Assembly: GCA_964578835.1 (NCBI GenBank)
Contig: CAZOEL010000114.1
Coordinates: 1 to 16,260 of the forward strand
Length of the DNA: 16,260 bases
Reading direction: 5' to 3'
Source: CAZOEL01 sp964578835
GTDB lineage: Bacteria > Desulfobacterota > Syntrophobacteria > Syntrophobacterales > Syntrophobacteraceae
A program made the translations under genes and the position numbers. Under the pieces are notes generated by a model, which saw only the letters and a program-made list of their open reading frames with translations, had not been told where the DNA came from and did not search any database. Below are positions 1-7,021 of the stretch, piece after piece. Numbering within the stretch: the stretch's first letter is position 1; the number at the start of each line of letters is the position of its first letter.

Positions 1-360
1 TCAAGAACCGGAAGAAGACGATGCTTCCACCTTGTCCTACTTTCATCATCCCAGTATCTTCTTGCCCACCCTACGGCAGCCATAATGAGAACTGCTGTTT
101 TTTTCTTGACGCCATTTGCAATACTTTGTATGATGAATCAATTACTTTTAATAGATATCAAAACAATACAGAAGCAGTATCCGTAACCTTACAATCCACT
201 TTTAATATCTCTACAAACATTGCCCTATAAAAGCTCTTATCTGTACAGCGCCCTGCAGCGTCTCACTAAGGCAATGAATCCCATCTCCTACTGGCCGTTC
301 ATTTAGGCTGAGGAGGGACTCTTTTTCGGATTCAAAGCAGAAGAACAAAGGGGGGAAAGT
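1..360. other. AT-rich leader with no supported gene
   Basis: This stretch is clearly richer in A and T than the coding sequence that follows. A 69-codon open frame at 21-230 (+) has no Shine-Dalgarno sequence and resembles no protein family I recognise, so I treat it as non-coding. The segment probably holds the promoter and 5' untranslated leader of the exported-protein operon that begins at 361. Nothing else stands out. Confidence 0.5.
202..231 (+). promoter_or_regulatory. possible sigma-70 promoter for the exported-protein operon
   Basis: TTAATA at 202-207 and TATAAA at 226-231 are separated by 18 bases. They match the consensus boxes at 4 of 6 and 5 of 6 positions. Transcription would start near 238 and leave a leader of about 120 bases before the ATG at 361. 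This is a visual match in an AT-rich area, where chance matches are common. Confidence 0.25.
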
Positions 361-2871
361 ATGAAAAGAAGCGCCATCGTCATAGCGGTTCTGTTGCTGG
401 AGATCATGATCGGAAACGCGCTTGCTGCGGAAAGAACGGTTTTCGGCCCAAAGACCTACATGCGAACAACAGGAAAGCCGAATGTGTACAAAGATGCATT
501 CGTCGCCTCTCCGGGACGAGCGACGATTCTTCTTACAAACGGCGAAGAAGACGGCAGCCATCGAATCAGTAGCGCGCGCATTATTCTAAACGAAATACAG
601 GTGCTGGCGCCGGATGCTTTCAACCAGGAAGCCCATCGCCTGAAGATCCCGGTCGATTTGACCGAAAACAATGAGCTTCGCGTCGAATTGCGCAGTATCC
701 CCGGAAGTTATTTCACCCTCAGGATTATGACGGGTGGAGAGGCGCAGCCGCCTTCCGTAAGCATCTCGGCAACTCCAAACAGCATTCCCAAGGGCGGGTC
801 GGCAATGCTGAACTGGAGCTCGTCGAACGCGACGAACGCATCGATAGAGCCTCAAATCGGAGTTGTCACTCCAACGGGGTCCCGGGAGGTATCTCCTGAA
901 AGCTCGACAACCTACACCATTACCGTTTCAGGTCCGGGAGGAGTTGCTTCGTCTTCCGCATCCGTAACAGTTGTCGATAGGCCCCCTTCCCCGCCTTCCG
1001 GTCTGTTGGCGATTCCAGGAGATGAGCAGGTTTATCTGAGCTGGGACGCAGGTGGCGAAGTAAACATTGTCGGTTATCACGTTTACCGCAGCCGGGGCGA
1101 AGACGAACCCTTCGTTCGGCTTACAGGCGAACCGCTTGCGATAAACGAGCTCTTCGCCATGAACCTCACCAATTCGGCTTCCTACGCGTTCGCGGTCACC
1201 ACGGTAGACGCCGCGGGGAGCGAAAGCGCCTATTCCGGTCAGGCGACCGCCACCCCGCTCGATACGCCGGCCATACGCATCACCAGTCCCCCTGACGGCG
1301 CCGTTGTCGAAACGGGCAACCTGTGTATTACGGGCATGGTGAGCAGAGATGTCGTTGGAGTCATTGTGAACGGCGGCGCCGCAAACGTGCGCGATCGGCG
1401 TTTCATTGTCTGCAATGCGCCGGTGAGGACAGGAGAGAACGTCATTACTGCTTCGGCTGCGGGCCCATTGTCCGAAGTCGGCTCAGACAGCGTTGCAGTG
1501 ACAAGCTCCGCAGATTTCGGATCAATTACTCTCAACGTCGAGCCGAACGCAGGGATTCCGCCCATTACCGTAGATCTCGATCTGAGGGTAAATCTGCTCA
1601 CCCCCGTAGCACAGATTGAGTGGGATTTGGATGGCGACGGCTGGCCGGAACAGGCGGCTGGCCCAACTCTCCGGAAGACCTACGCCCAGGCCAGGATCTA
1701 TCGCCCTGCTGCGATCATAAGCGATGTCAAACACGTCAAATACGCTATTGCAAATCGCGTCGACGCATATCTGGACCCTGTAGTGTCGGGATCCTTCGGC
1801 TCCGGCTCCCTGGTCGATATCGCAACCGATGGAAGCGGGAACCTTTACGCGCTGGATGCTTCCGCCGGTCAGGTGAAGGTGTATGCTCCCGGCGGAGCTT
1901 TCATGCGCGCTTTCGGATCGTCCGGATCCGGCAACGGGCAGATGCGGAGTCCCCAGGGCCTGGCCCTCGATGCGAGCGGGAATGTCTACGTCGCCGACAC
2001 GTACAACTATCGCGTGCAGGTGTTCGACAATGCCGGAAGCTTTCTTTATGCGTTCGGCAGGCCCGGAGCCGGAGACGGTCAGCTGAACCGGCCGGAAGGC
2101 GTCGCCGTCTCATCGGAGGGAGATATCTACGTTGCCGATACCGGCAATCACCGCGTACAGGTGTTCCAAACCGGCGGGATCTTCAAGCATCTCTGGGGTA
2201 TTCCCGGCATCGGCGCCGGCCAGTTCAATATGCCCAGAGGAATTGCCGTGCTTCCCGGCAACGATGTTTATGTGGCGGATAGCGGCAACGATCGGATTCA
2301 ACATTTCTCGGGCCTCGGCGCCTTCAAGAAAGCTCTGACAGGTTTGAGCAATCCGAGGGATGTCTGCGTTTCGGGCGACCTTCTGTTCGTAGCCGACACA
2401 GGCAACGGGCGCGTGGTGAAGTACGTCTCAAGAGATCCCAAGCCGATCCAGATTGCAAAGGCGGGTCTGAGCGCTCCCCTGGGGCTCGCCGCGGGCAGCC
2501 GCTTGGACAGGGAGACGGCATTCGTCGCGGATGACGGCGTCATAAAGGAGCTGGAGCTCCGGATCCTCTATCCGGACGCGGTTTGGGAGCAGATGAAGCA
2601 GGCGCTCATCGATGGAAACATCGAGGAGGCTATGGGCTACCACCGCGAAGAGGTCAGGAGCGTGTACCGGGCCATCTATGAGAATCTGGGCGCCAATCTA
2701 GCCCAGGAGGCGCGGGCCATGCAGCCTGTCGAGCTGATTTATGTAAGGGGGAATCAGGCCAAATACCGGATCAAGCGCATGCAGGAGATAAACGGCCAAA
2801 CGATGGCGATCACCTATTACATCTACTTTGTAAGGGACGAGAACAATGTGTGGCATATCGACAGGTACTGA
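361..2871 (+). CDS. secreted multidomain Ig/Fn3/NHL beta-propeller protein
   Basis: This 836-residue exported protein has a Sec signal peptide at residues 1-23 (cleavage near ALAA|E). Residues 24-125 form a conserved N-terminal beta domain. An Ig-like module of the 'NWSSSNAT...STTYTITVSGPGG' type spans about 131-205, an Fn3 domain about 208-300, a second Ig-like module about 303-382, and a PKD-like segment with WDLDGDG at 421-427 follows. An NHL propeller covers about 480-731: four clear repeats carry VYVADT-N-RVQVF-type cores (530-555, 577-602, 624-649, 664-688), with degenerate blades at each end. Residues 738-836 resemble an NTF2/SnoaL-like domain ending YYIYFVRDENNVWHIDRY. The start follows a GGGGGG tract with 5-base spacing. 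NHL propellers usually bind proteins or ligands, and no catalytic site is visible. The C-terminal 26 bases overlap the next gene, suggesting co-translation. The substrate is unknown. Confidence 0.9.
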   Translation: MKRSAIVIAVLLLEIMIGNALAAERTVFGPKTYMRTTGKPNVYKDAFVASPGRATILLTNGEEDGSHRISSARIILNEIQVLAPDAFNQEAHRLKIPVDLTENNELRVELRSIPGSYFTLRIMTGGEAQPPSVSISATPNSIPKGGSAMLNWSSSNATNASIEPQIGVVTPTGSREVSPESSTTYTITVSGPGGVASSSASVTVVDRPPSPPSGLLAIPGDEQVYLSWDAGGEVNIVGYHVYRSRGEDEPFVRLTGEPLAINELFAMNLTNSASYAFAVTTVDAAGSESAYSGQATATPLDTPAIRITSPPDGAVVETGNLCITGMVSRDVVGVIVNGGAANVRDRRFIVCNAPVRTGENVITASAAGPLSEVGSDSVAVTSSADFGSITLNVEPNAGIPPITVDLDLRVNLLTPVAQIEWDLDGDGWPEQAAGPTLRKTYAQARIYRPAAIISDVKHVKYAIANRVDAYLDPVVSGSFGSGSLVDIATDGSGNLYALDASAGQVKVYAPGGAFMRAFGSSGSGNGQMRSPQGLALDASGNVYVADTYNYRVQVFDNAGSFLYAFGRPGAGDGQLNRPEGVAVSSEGDIYVADTGNHRVQVFQTGGIFKHLWGIPGIGAGQFNMPRGIAVLPGNDVYVADSGNDRIQHFSGLGAFKKALTGLSNPRDVCVSGDLLFVADTGNGRVVKYVSRDPKPIQIAKAGLSAPLGLAAGSRLDRETAFVADDGVIKELELRILYPDAVWEQMKQALIDGNIEEAMGYHREEVRSVYRAIYENLGANLAQEARAMQPVELIYVRGNQAKYRIKRMQEINGQTMAITYYIYFVRDENNVWHIDRY

Positions 2872-3520
2872 TGCAAAAAGGTTGGCTGCGACCGGGCTCT
2901 GTGCTGCAAAGGCTTCGAGGCGGGCGATTCTTGCCGCGGGAATCTTCCTGGGCATACTGTCGTGGCTGCTTGCAGCAGGCGCGGCTCGCGCCTTCAATCT
3001 CTTTCCATATTACAAGCTCGATGGATTCAAAGGGAAGGTAGTCGATGCGGATACGGGCGAGCCGATTGCCGGAGCGGCGGTTTTGGCCGTCTACCATGAG
3101 AGCAGAGGGATAAGCGTTGCGGGCTCAACTTCGGTTCCAGTCGACGGGCGGGAGACCACCACCGATCAACGTGGCGAGTTCGAGATTCCTGAGCTGACCC
3201 AGTGGTTTGGAGAAAAGAGCGGGATCCCCAGAGGAAAACTCATGATTTTCAAAGCGGGCTACGGCGTCCTGGGACACGAGCGCGCCAGGGCCGAAGGAGT
3301 CAATAAATCATGGCCGCCACCGGGGCGGTATATCGTGTATGCTCTGCCCAAGCTGAGAACTCCTGAGGAGATGGACCGTAATCCAATTCTACTACCTCTT
3401 CTCCCGGAAGAGCTCTGGCCGGAATACAAACGACAACTTAACCGTGACAACCAAATGAGGGGACTGCCGCCATTACCGCCTACTCCCGATCCCTATTATT
3501 TTAGAAGGTCCCACAGATAA
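2846..3520 (+). CDS. exported carboxypeptidase-regulatory-like domain protein, Tat-like signal
   Basis: The 224-residue product has a long basic N-region followed by SRRAIL (residues 24-29), a hydrophobic stretch (about 27-45) and a cleavage-like ARA|F at 49/50. That layout resembles a twin-arginine signal peptide, although it could also be a Sec signal or a membrane anchor. Residues 58-130 (KGKVVDADTGEPIAGAAVL, then TTTDQRGEFEIPEL) match the carboxypeptidase-regulatory-like/Cna-B-type beta sandwich, a non-catalytic fold common in surface proteins. The Pro-rich tail (LPPLPPTPDPYYF) is unassigned. The ATG lies inside the end of the upstream gene, preceded by AAGGGA nine bases away. No later in-frame ATG precedes the hydrophobic segment, so this start is preferred. 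It likely shares a transcript with its neighbours and acts outside the cytoplasm. Its exact role is unknown. Confidence 0.75.
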   Translation: MCGISTGTDAKRLAATGLCAAKASRRAILAAGIFLGILSWLLAAGAARAFNLFPYYKLDGFKGKVVDADTGEPIAGAAVLAVYHESRGISVAGSTSVPVDGRETTTDQRGEFEIPELTQWFGEKSGIPRGKLMIFKAGYGVLGHERARAEGVNKSWPPPGRYIVYALPKLRTPEEMDRNPILLPLLPEELWPEYKRQLNRDNQMRGLPPLPPTPDPYYFRRSHR

Positions 3521-3589
3521 GGTTGCAGATCACTATTCGGGAACTGGGAAGCCGGGGAGGGGCTTTGTCCCTTTGAAAGGAGAGCCGAT

Positions 3590-4819
3590 ATGCGACATAG
3601 AGTGGCTTTGATGCTTGCTGTGGTGATGATGTCCGCTTGTTTCTGGTCTGACTCCGTAGAAAACGTCGACGCTTATGGCGATGCCGTCCATTCCAACGCT
3701 ACCATGCAGGCGGTGAAGCAATCCGACTTTGAAAATTACGCACGCAGCTATCTGGGCTTTCCCAAAGGGAAAGATGAAGTTATCCTCGATGCGCAACACA
3801 TCCCCTATGGATATGGCTACAAAGCGGAGGAATGGATTAGCATGGGAGGCTACCTCGAGGATGGGGGTAAGACCGACTCCCCCCTGAGCACACGCGCCTT
3901 CAACCACTTTTACGATCCCCTGAGGCCATGGTCGGATGCGGGCTTGAACAGCTTATTCAATTTGGTCTACTGGTACTACTACGGTGCGGACAAGCCCGAG
4001 TCGGCGCTTGTTTGGGCTCTGCAGCCGGGGGGTCAGGTATTCACAGAAAATACGACGGGCGACTGGTCCTGGCGCCGCGCAAGGGACGAGCTCTATGCAG
4101 CCTTAACCGGTCTTTCCACTGAGTATCGGAGTGAGTATTTCGCCAACTGCTTCCGATCTCTTGGACAGGTAATGCATCTTGTGGAAGATATGTCTGTTCC
4201 GCTTCATACCCGAAACGACCCTCACATCTTTCCTCTAGATCTTCAGAAACGCTATTGGGGAAACTGGACATACGAAACCTACACCCAGGAAAACGTTGAT
4301 AACCTGTCCTACACTGCCCACCGCCCCAATCCGGCCCTCTTGACGGATTCCAATCCCGAAGCCGGCTACGCGGGAGGCAATGGGGGCGGGATCGCCTACG
4401 AGTGGGATGTGTACAGGCATGATCTCTACAATATCTACCTTCGAACCTCTCCGGTCGGAGACTTGAAGTACCCCTCGCCTACGCCCGGCGAGCACCACCA
4501 CTACGTTCAACATTTGCCGGCCGCAACCCTCAACAGGTCCATGTACGTGATCTCGGATGAGAAATTCAACTTCAGCGTTTTGGCGCATATGTCGAAGACG
4601 GACGCCTCAGACCCTTGGAGACACAGCTATGTGAGCTATGCCAGAGTGCAACCATCAATCAGAAATCAAATCGAATGGAACGGAAAAGAATGGATTCGGT
4701 ATATGCCCACCTTTTATACATTTCGGGGGGAACAGTTCTGGGGCGGCATCTCGATCGTAAACCGGCCTTACCCCGATCCAGGAAACCTGAATGCCTGTTC
4801 CTCTGGGGATCTGAACTGA
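3590..4819 (+). CDS. lipoprotein of the zinc-dependent phospholipase C / S1-P1 nuclease fold
   Basis: The 409-residue product begins with a lipoprotein-type signal whose lipobox is MSAC (Cys17). Putative zinc ligands are spread as in the zinc-dependent phospholipase C superfamily: His34 in GDAVHSNAT, His106 in NHFYDP, Asp159 near WSWRRARDELYAAL, and the hallmark GQVMHLVEDMSVPLHTRNDPH at 192-212 (His196, Glu199 or Asp200, His206). Enzymes of this fold hydrolyse phosphodiester bonds in phospholipids or nucleic acids, and the sequence alone does not decide which. A strong GAAAGGAG ribosome binding site precedes the ATG. The gene lies 69 bases after the previous one and is probably in the same operon. 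The region after about residue 300 (HHHYVQH and onward) does not match the usual C-terminus that I know for the family. It may be divergent or carry a late frameshift. Confidence 0.78.
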   Translation: MRHRVALMLAVVMMSACFWSDSVENVDAYGDAVHSNATMQAVKQSDFENYARSYLGFPKGKDEVILDAQHIPYGYGYKAEEWISMGGYLEDGGKTDSPLSTRAFNHFYDPLRPWSDAGLNSLFNLVYWYYYGADKPESALVWALQPGGQVFTENTTGDWSWRRARDELYAALTGLSTEYRSEYFANCFRSLGQVMHLVEDMSVPLHTRNDPHIFPLDLQKRYWGNWTYETYTQENVDNLSYTAHRPNPALLTDSNPEAGYAGGNGGGIAYEWDVYRHDLYNIYLRTSPVGDLKYPSPTPGEHHHYVQHLPAATLNRSMYVISDEKFNFSVLAHMSKTDASDPWRHSYVSYARVQPSIRNQIEWNGKEWIRYMPTFYTFRGEQFWGGISIVNRPYPDPGNLNACSSGDLN

Positions 4820-4910
4820 AGTCGGTTGAAAAAGATTCAAGACGATGCAAGTCGTTCAAGCCAGACCAAGGATCCATCTCAAACGTGATATACTGCGGGC
4901 GCATGTAGAC

Positions 4911-4996
4911 TGGACTTTCCCCGGGAGCGCGGCCATCCTGGAAGCCTCATCCGCGGGCGGGACGCCCGCGTCCCCAAAACGTCATAGGGAAGTCCA
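4911..4996. repeat. palindromic intergenic element with GC-rich core hairpin
   Basis: Outer arms TGGACTTTCC (4911-4920) and GGGAAGTCCA (4987-4996) are inverted with one mismatch. Inside lies a perfect hairpin, CGCGGGCG (4952-4959) and CGCCCGCG (4963-4970), around a GGA loop. The 'gggacgcccgcg' core resembles a repeat widespread between genes in many bacterial genomes. No transposase is nearby. It could also help to end transcription of the 361-4819 operon, but no T-tract follows. Confidence 0.55.
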
Positions 4997-5095
4997 AATC
5001 AGCCCCGTTTACAGTATAGCTCGGTCGAGCTTCGATCGTGAACGGCTGGGGACCACGCTGGATATGTCATGTTAGAAGAATTTCCCAACATGTTC

Positions 5096-5135
5096 CGCAC
5101 CTCCTTCCCGCAAGATCCGGTGAGAAGGAGGTGCG
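5096..5135. repeat. 12-bp perfect inverted repeat, 16-nt loop
   Basis: CGCACCTCCTTC (5096-5107) pairs perfectly with GAAGGAGGTGCG (5124-5135). It sits 37 bases downstream of the stop codon of the Cys-rich gene on the minus strand. It could be a 3'-end stem of that transcript, but no T-run follows on either strand. One arm contains a Shine-Dalgarno-like AGGAGGTG and the other its complement. Confidence 0.7.
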
Positions 5136-5172
5136 AAAACCGTTGTTAAGAACTCTATCTCGCATCAGCCGG

Positions 5173-5331
5173 TTAGGTCGGCCGATCGGATTTTTTCGGC
5201 GGAAAGAGCTCGACCCGCTCCTCCCAGACTCCATCATTGCAGATTATGCAGTTATTGTCGTCGCATACTTCAGATTCGTGAGAATAGCTTTTACCCTTAT
5301 ATGTACAGCTTTTTTTCTCTGAGCTCGCCAT
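5173..5331 (-). CDS. small Cys-rich protein with CxYxGxxYS...C...CxxC...DGxW pattern
   Basis: This 52-residue gene starts MASSEKKSCTYKGK and ends KKSDRPT. GAGGAG stands 9 bases before the ATG, and no earlier in-frame start exists before a stop codon. Cysteines are at 9, 23, 28 and 31. The pattern is CTYKGKSYS (9-17), then C-x4-C-x2-C, then NDGVWEE. This resembles small Cys-rich domains of the von Willebrand C-like or DUF1496-like type, which may bind metal or form disulfides. There is no signal peptide or membrane segment, so a cytoplasmic metal-binding protein is possible. It is separated from korC by the korC terminator and is probably transcribed alone. A 12-base inverted repeat follows the stop. 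The coding call rests on the strong ribosome site and the motif. The function is unknown. Confidence 0.72.
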   Translation of the reverse strand: MASSEKKSCTYKGKSYSHESEVCDDNNCIICNDGVWEERVELFPPKKSDRPT

Positions 5332-5456
5332 AATGACACACTCCTCGCAGGCGGCGCAAACCAGCCTACAGGCAACGGAAGCGCTCGATGCCGAACCGTT
5401 CCCTTACTAGAATTTGTAAAACCCTATTTCACTCAGATGTGGTTGCAACGAAACAG

Positions 5457-5490
5457 GAAAAAAGGCAGACCGGTTCACCTGCCTTTATAT
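5457..5490 (-). terminator. intrinsic terminator of the kor operon
   Basis: Read on the minus strand, AAAGGCAG, a 10-base loop and CTGCCTTT form a stem followed directly by a run of T residues (the A run at about 5458-5463 on the plus strand). It lies about 33 bases past the korC stop. A second GC-rich hairpin, CCCCGATGTGGGG, lies between the stop and the terminator at about 5505-5517. Confidence 0.8.
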
Positions 5491-5518
5491 ATTTTATAAG
5501 CATCGCCCCACATCGGGG

Positions 5519-6115
5519 CTATTCATCGAGAAAAGCCTCGTGGCTCGCATTACCATCGCCCTTCCAGCTCTTTTCTTCCATGTATTTTTTTGCCGCATCC
5601 CTGCCCGCTTGCAACGCCTTCTTGTTCAGCTCCTCGGTTCCTTTGGGAACGCGCCCCAGGACGGCCGCTTCCAAGCCTTGCGATGTCACAATGCCTGTTA
5701 TTTCTACCATAGCTCCCAGCGCCACGATATTGGCGGCCATCTCCTTGCCGATCTCCTGTCTTGCGATTTGCGTAAAAGGGATGGTGATGGCTTTGGAGGT
5801 GGGCAGCTGTTTGACGAAAGTGGAATCGACAATGAGAATCCCTTTGGGCTTCAGATCGAAGAAGTAGGAATCGCAAGCCTTCTGATTCATAGCGAGAAGC
5901 AGGTCTGGCTTGATCGCTTTCGGATAATCAATTTCTGCGTCGCTTATCACAACTTCGGCCTTGCTCGCGCCTCCACGAGCCTCCGGTCCATAACTCTGGG
6001 TCTGGCAGACATTCTTGCCATCATAAATGCCAGCGGCTTCCGCAAGGATGATCCCGGCCATGATCAATCCCTGACCGCCGGAACCGCTCAAACGAACCTC
6101 AAAGCGCTGCTGCAC
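5519..6115 (-). CDS. korC: 2-oxoacid:ferredoxin oxidoreductase, gamma subunit
   Basis: The 198-residue product has the gamma-subunit opening RLSGSGGQGLIMAGIILAEA (residues 8-27), followed by TQSYGPEARGGASKAEVVIS (39-58), which is diagnostic of the POR/KOR gamma family. Gamma subunits help to bind coenzyme A and bridge the alpha and beta subunits in the cytoplasmic complex that interconverts a 2-oxoacid plus CoA with acyl-CoA, CO2 and reduced ferredoxin. The start is GTG at 6115, preceded by GGAAAGGA with 8-base spacing. It is the last gene of korDABC, 31 bases after korB, and is followed by a terminator. Length is normal. The specific substrate (2-oxoglutarate, or another 2-oxoacid) cannot be settled from sequence. 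The DABC order and separate ferredoxin subunit favour 2-oxoglutarate. Confidence 0.93.
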   Translation of the reverse strand: MQQRFEVRLSGSGGQGLIMAGIILAEAAGIYDGKNVCQTQSYGPEARGGASKAEVVISDAEIDYPKAIKPDLLLAMNQKACDSYFFDLKPKGILIVDSTFVKQLPTSKAITIPFTQIARQEIGKEMAANIVALGAMVEITGIVTSQGLEAAVLGRVPKGTEELNKKALQAGRDAAKKYMEEKSWKGDGNASHEAFLDE

Positions 6116-6146
6116 GATTCAAGTCCTTTCCTGGCGTCAAAATATC

Positions 6147-6986
6147 TCAATCAGCCTGCAGGCGCGCCCTCGCCTCTTCTCGAATTTTCCTGTATTCCTG
6201 AATGTAAATGGGAAGCTCGCGATCCACCAGCACTCCAATCGAGAATTTCCCCTTCATCTCTTCTTCGCTCATGCCTCGGGCCTTTTCAATCCGCACGGCC
6301 GCATCCTTTTGCCGGCGCATCATTTCGACTGGCCCGCCGAGCTTGTTTCTTCGCCCGTATTGAGTGTGACAATGGGTAATCACTTCCACAACGGAAAAGC
6401 CTCGCTTCAAAATCGCCTTCTCGATCAACTCATCGAGCAGGGTGGCGTGATAAACCGTACCACGGGAAACCATGCTTGCTCCGGCTGTGACTGCGAGCTC
6501 GGCGATGGAAAATGAATGTTCGATATTGCCGTAAAGCGCGGTCGTCGCCAGGGCGCCATAAGGGGTGGTCGGCGAATATTGGCCGCCGGTCATCCCGTAG
6601 ATGCTGTTGTTGATGATGACAGCGGTGAGGTTGAGGTTGCGCCGGGCCGCATGGATGAAGTGGTTTCCCCCTATGGCCATGGCGTCTCCGTCGCCCATGA
6701 TCACAATCACCTGCAGTTTGGGATTGGCGAGCTTAACGCCCGTAGCGAAGGTCAAGGCCCGACCGTGCGTCGTATGAAGGGTGTTGAAATCGACGTACAC
6801 GGGAAGCCTGCCGGAGCAGCCGATCCCGGAAACCAGGACGATTTCGTCCTTCTCAAAGCCGGTGCGGTCTATTGCCCGGATGAGCGCTCCGAGAACGATT
6901 CCATTTCCGCAGCCCGGGCACCAGACATGAGGGAACTTCTTGTCGTGCCGAAGATATTTATGAATGAGCTTGGTGACCTCTGCCAT
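6147..6986 (-). CDS. korB: 2-oxoacid:ferredoxin oxidoreductase, beta subunit (thiamine diphosphate)
   Basis: The 279-residue catalytic subunit carries the thiamine diphosphate motif GDGDAMAIGGNHFIHAARRN (98-117) with the closing NN at 126-127. Four cysteines, Cys23 and Cys26 in WCPGCGNG, Cys57 in GIGCSGR and Cys206 in THCHTQYGRRN, sit where the proximal [4Fe-4S] cluster ligands are expected in 2-oxoacid:ferredoxin oxidoreductases. It binds and decarboxylates the 2-oxoacid and passes electrons to the cluster. The ATG follows GGGAG at 11-base spacing, 35 bases after korA. Length and N-terminus are typical. I see no missing key residue. Confidence 0.95.
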   Translation of the reverse strand: MAEVTKLIHKYLRHDKKFPHVWCPGCGNGIVLGALIRAIDRTGFEKDEIVLVSGIGCSGRLPVYVDFNTLHTTHGRALTFATGVKLANPKLQVIVIMGDGDAMAIGGNHFIHAARRNLNLTAVIINNSIYGMTGGQYSPTTPYGALATTALYGNIEHSFSIAELAVTAGASMVSRGTVYHATLLDELIEKAILKRGFSVVEVITHCHTQYGRRNKLGGPVEMMRRQKDAAVRIEKARGMSEEEMKGKFSIGVLVDRELPIYIQEYRKIREEARARLQAD

Positions 6987-7021
6987 ATTTGCTTATGCTC
7001 CCTGAGCCTTCGGTGTCGGCT

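Larger units (their letters stand above)
4820..5172. other. convergent intergenic region with palindromes
   Basis: No credible gene is seen between the convergent stop codons at 4819 (+) and 5173 (-). The region holds three inverted repeats: an element at 4911-4996, AGCTCG-GT-CGAGCT at 5018-5031, and a 12-base perfect stem at 5096-5135. Open frames at 4845-5075 and 5038-5322 have no family resemblance, and the second runs antisense over the Cys-rich gene. Confidence 0.6.

Noticed and set aside
21..230. 69-codon open frame on the plus strand
   Set aside because: No ribosome site, AT-rich composition and no recognisable protein features. It lies in the leader of the downstream operon.
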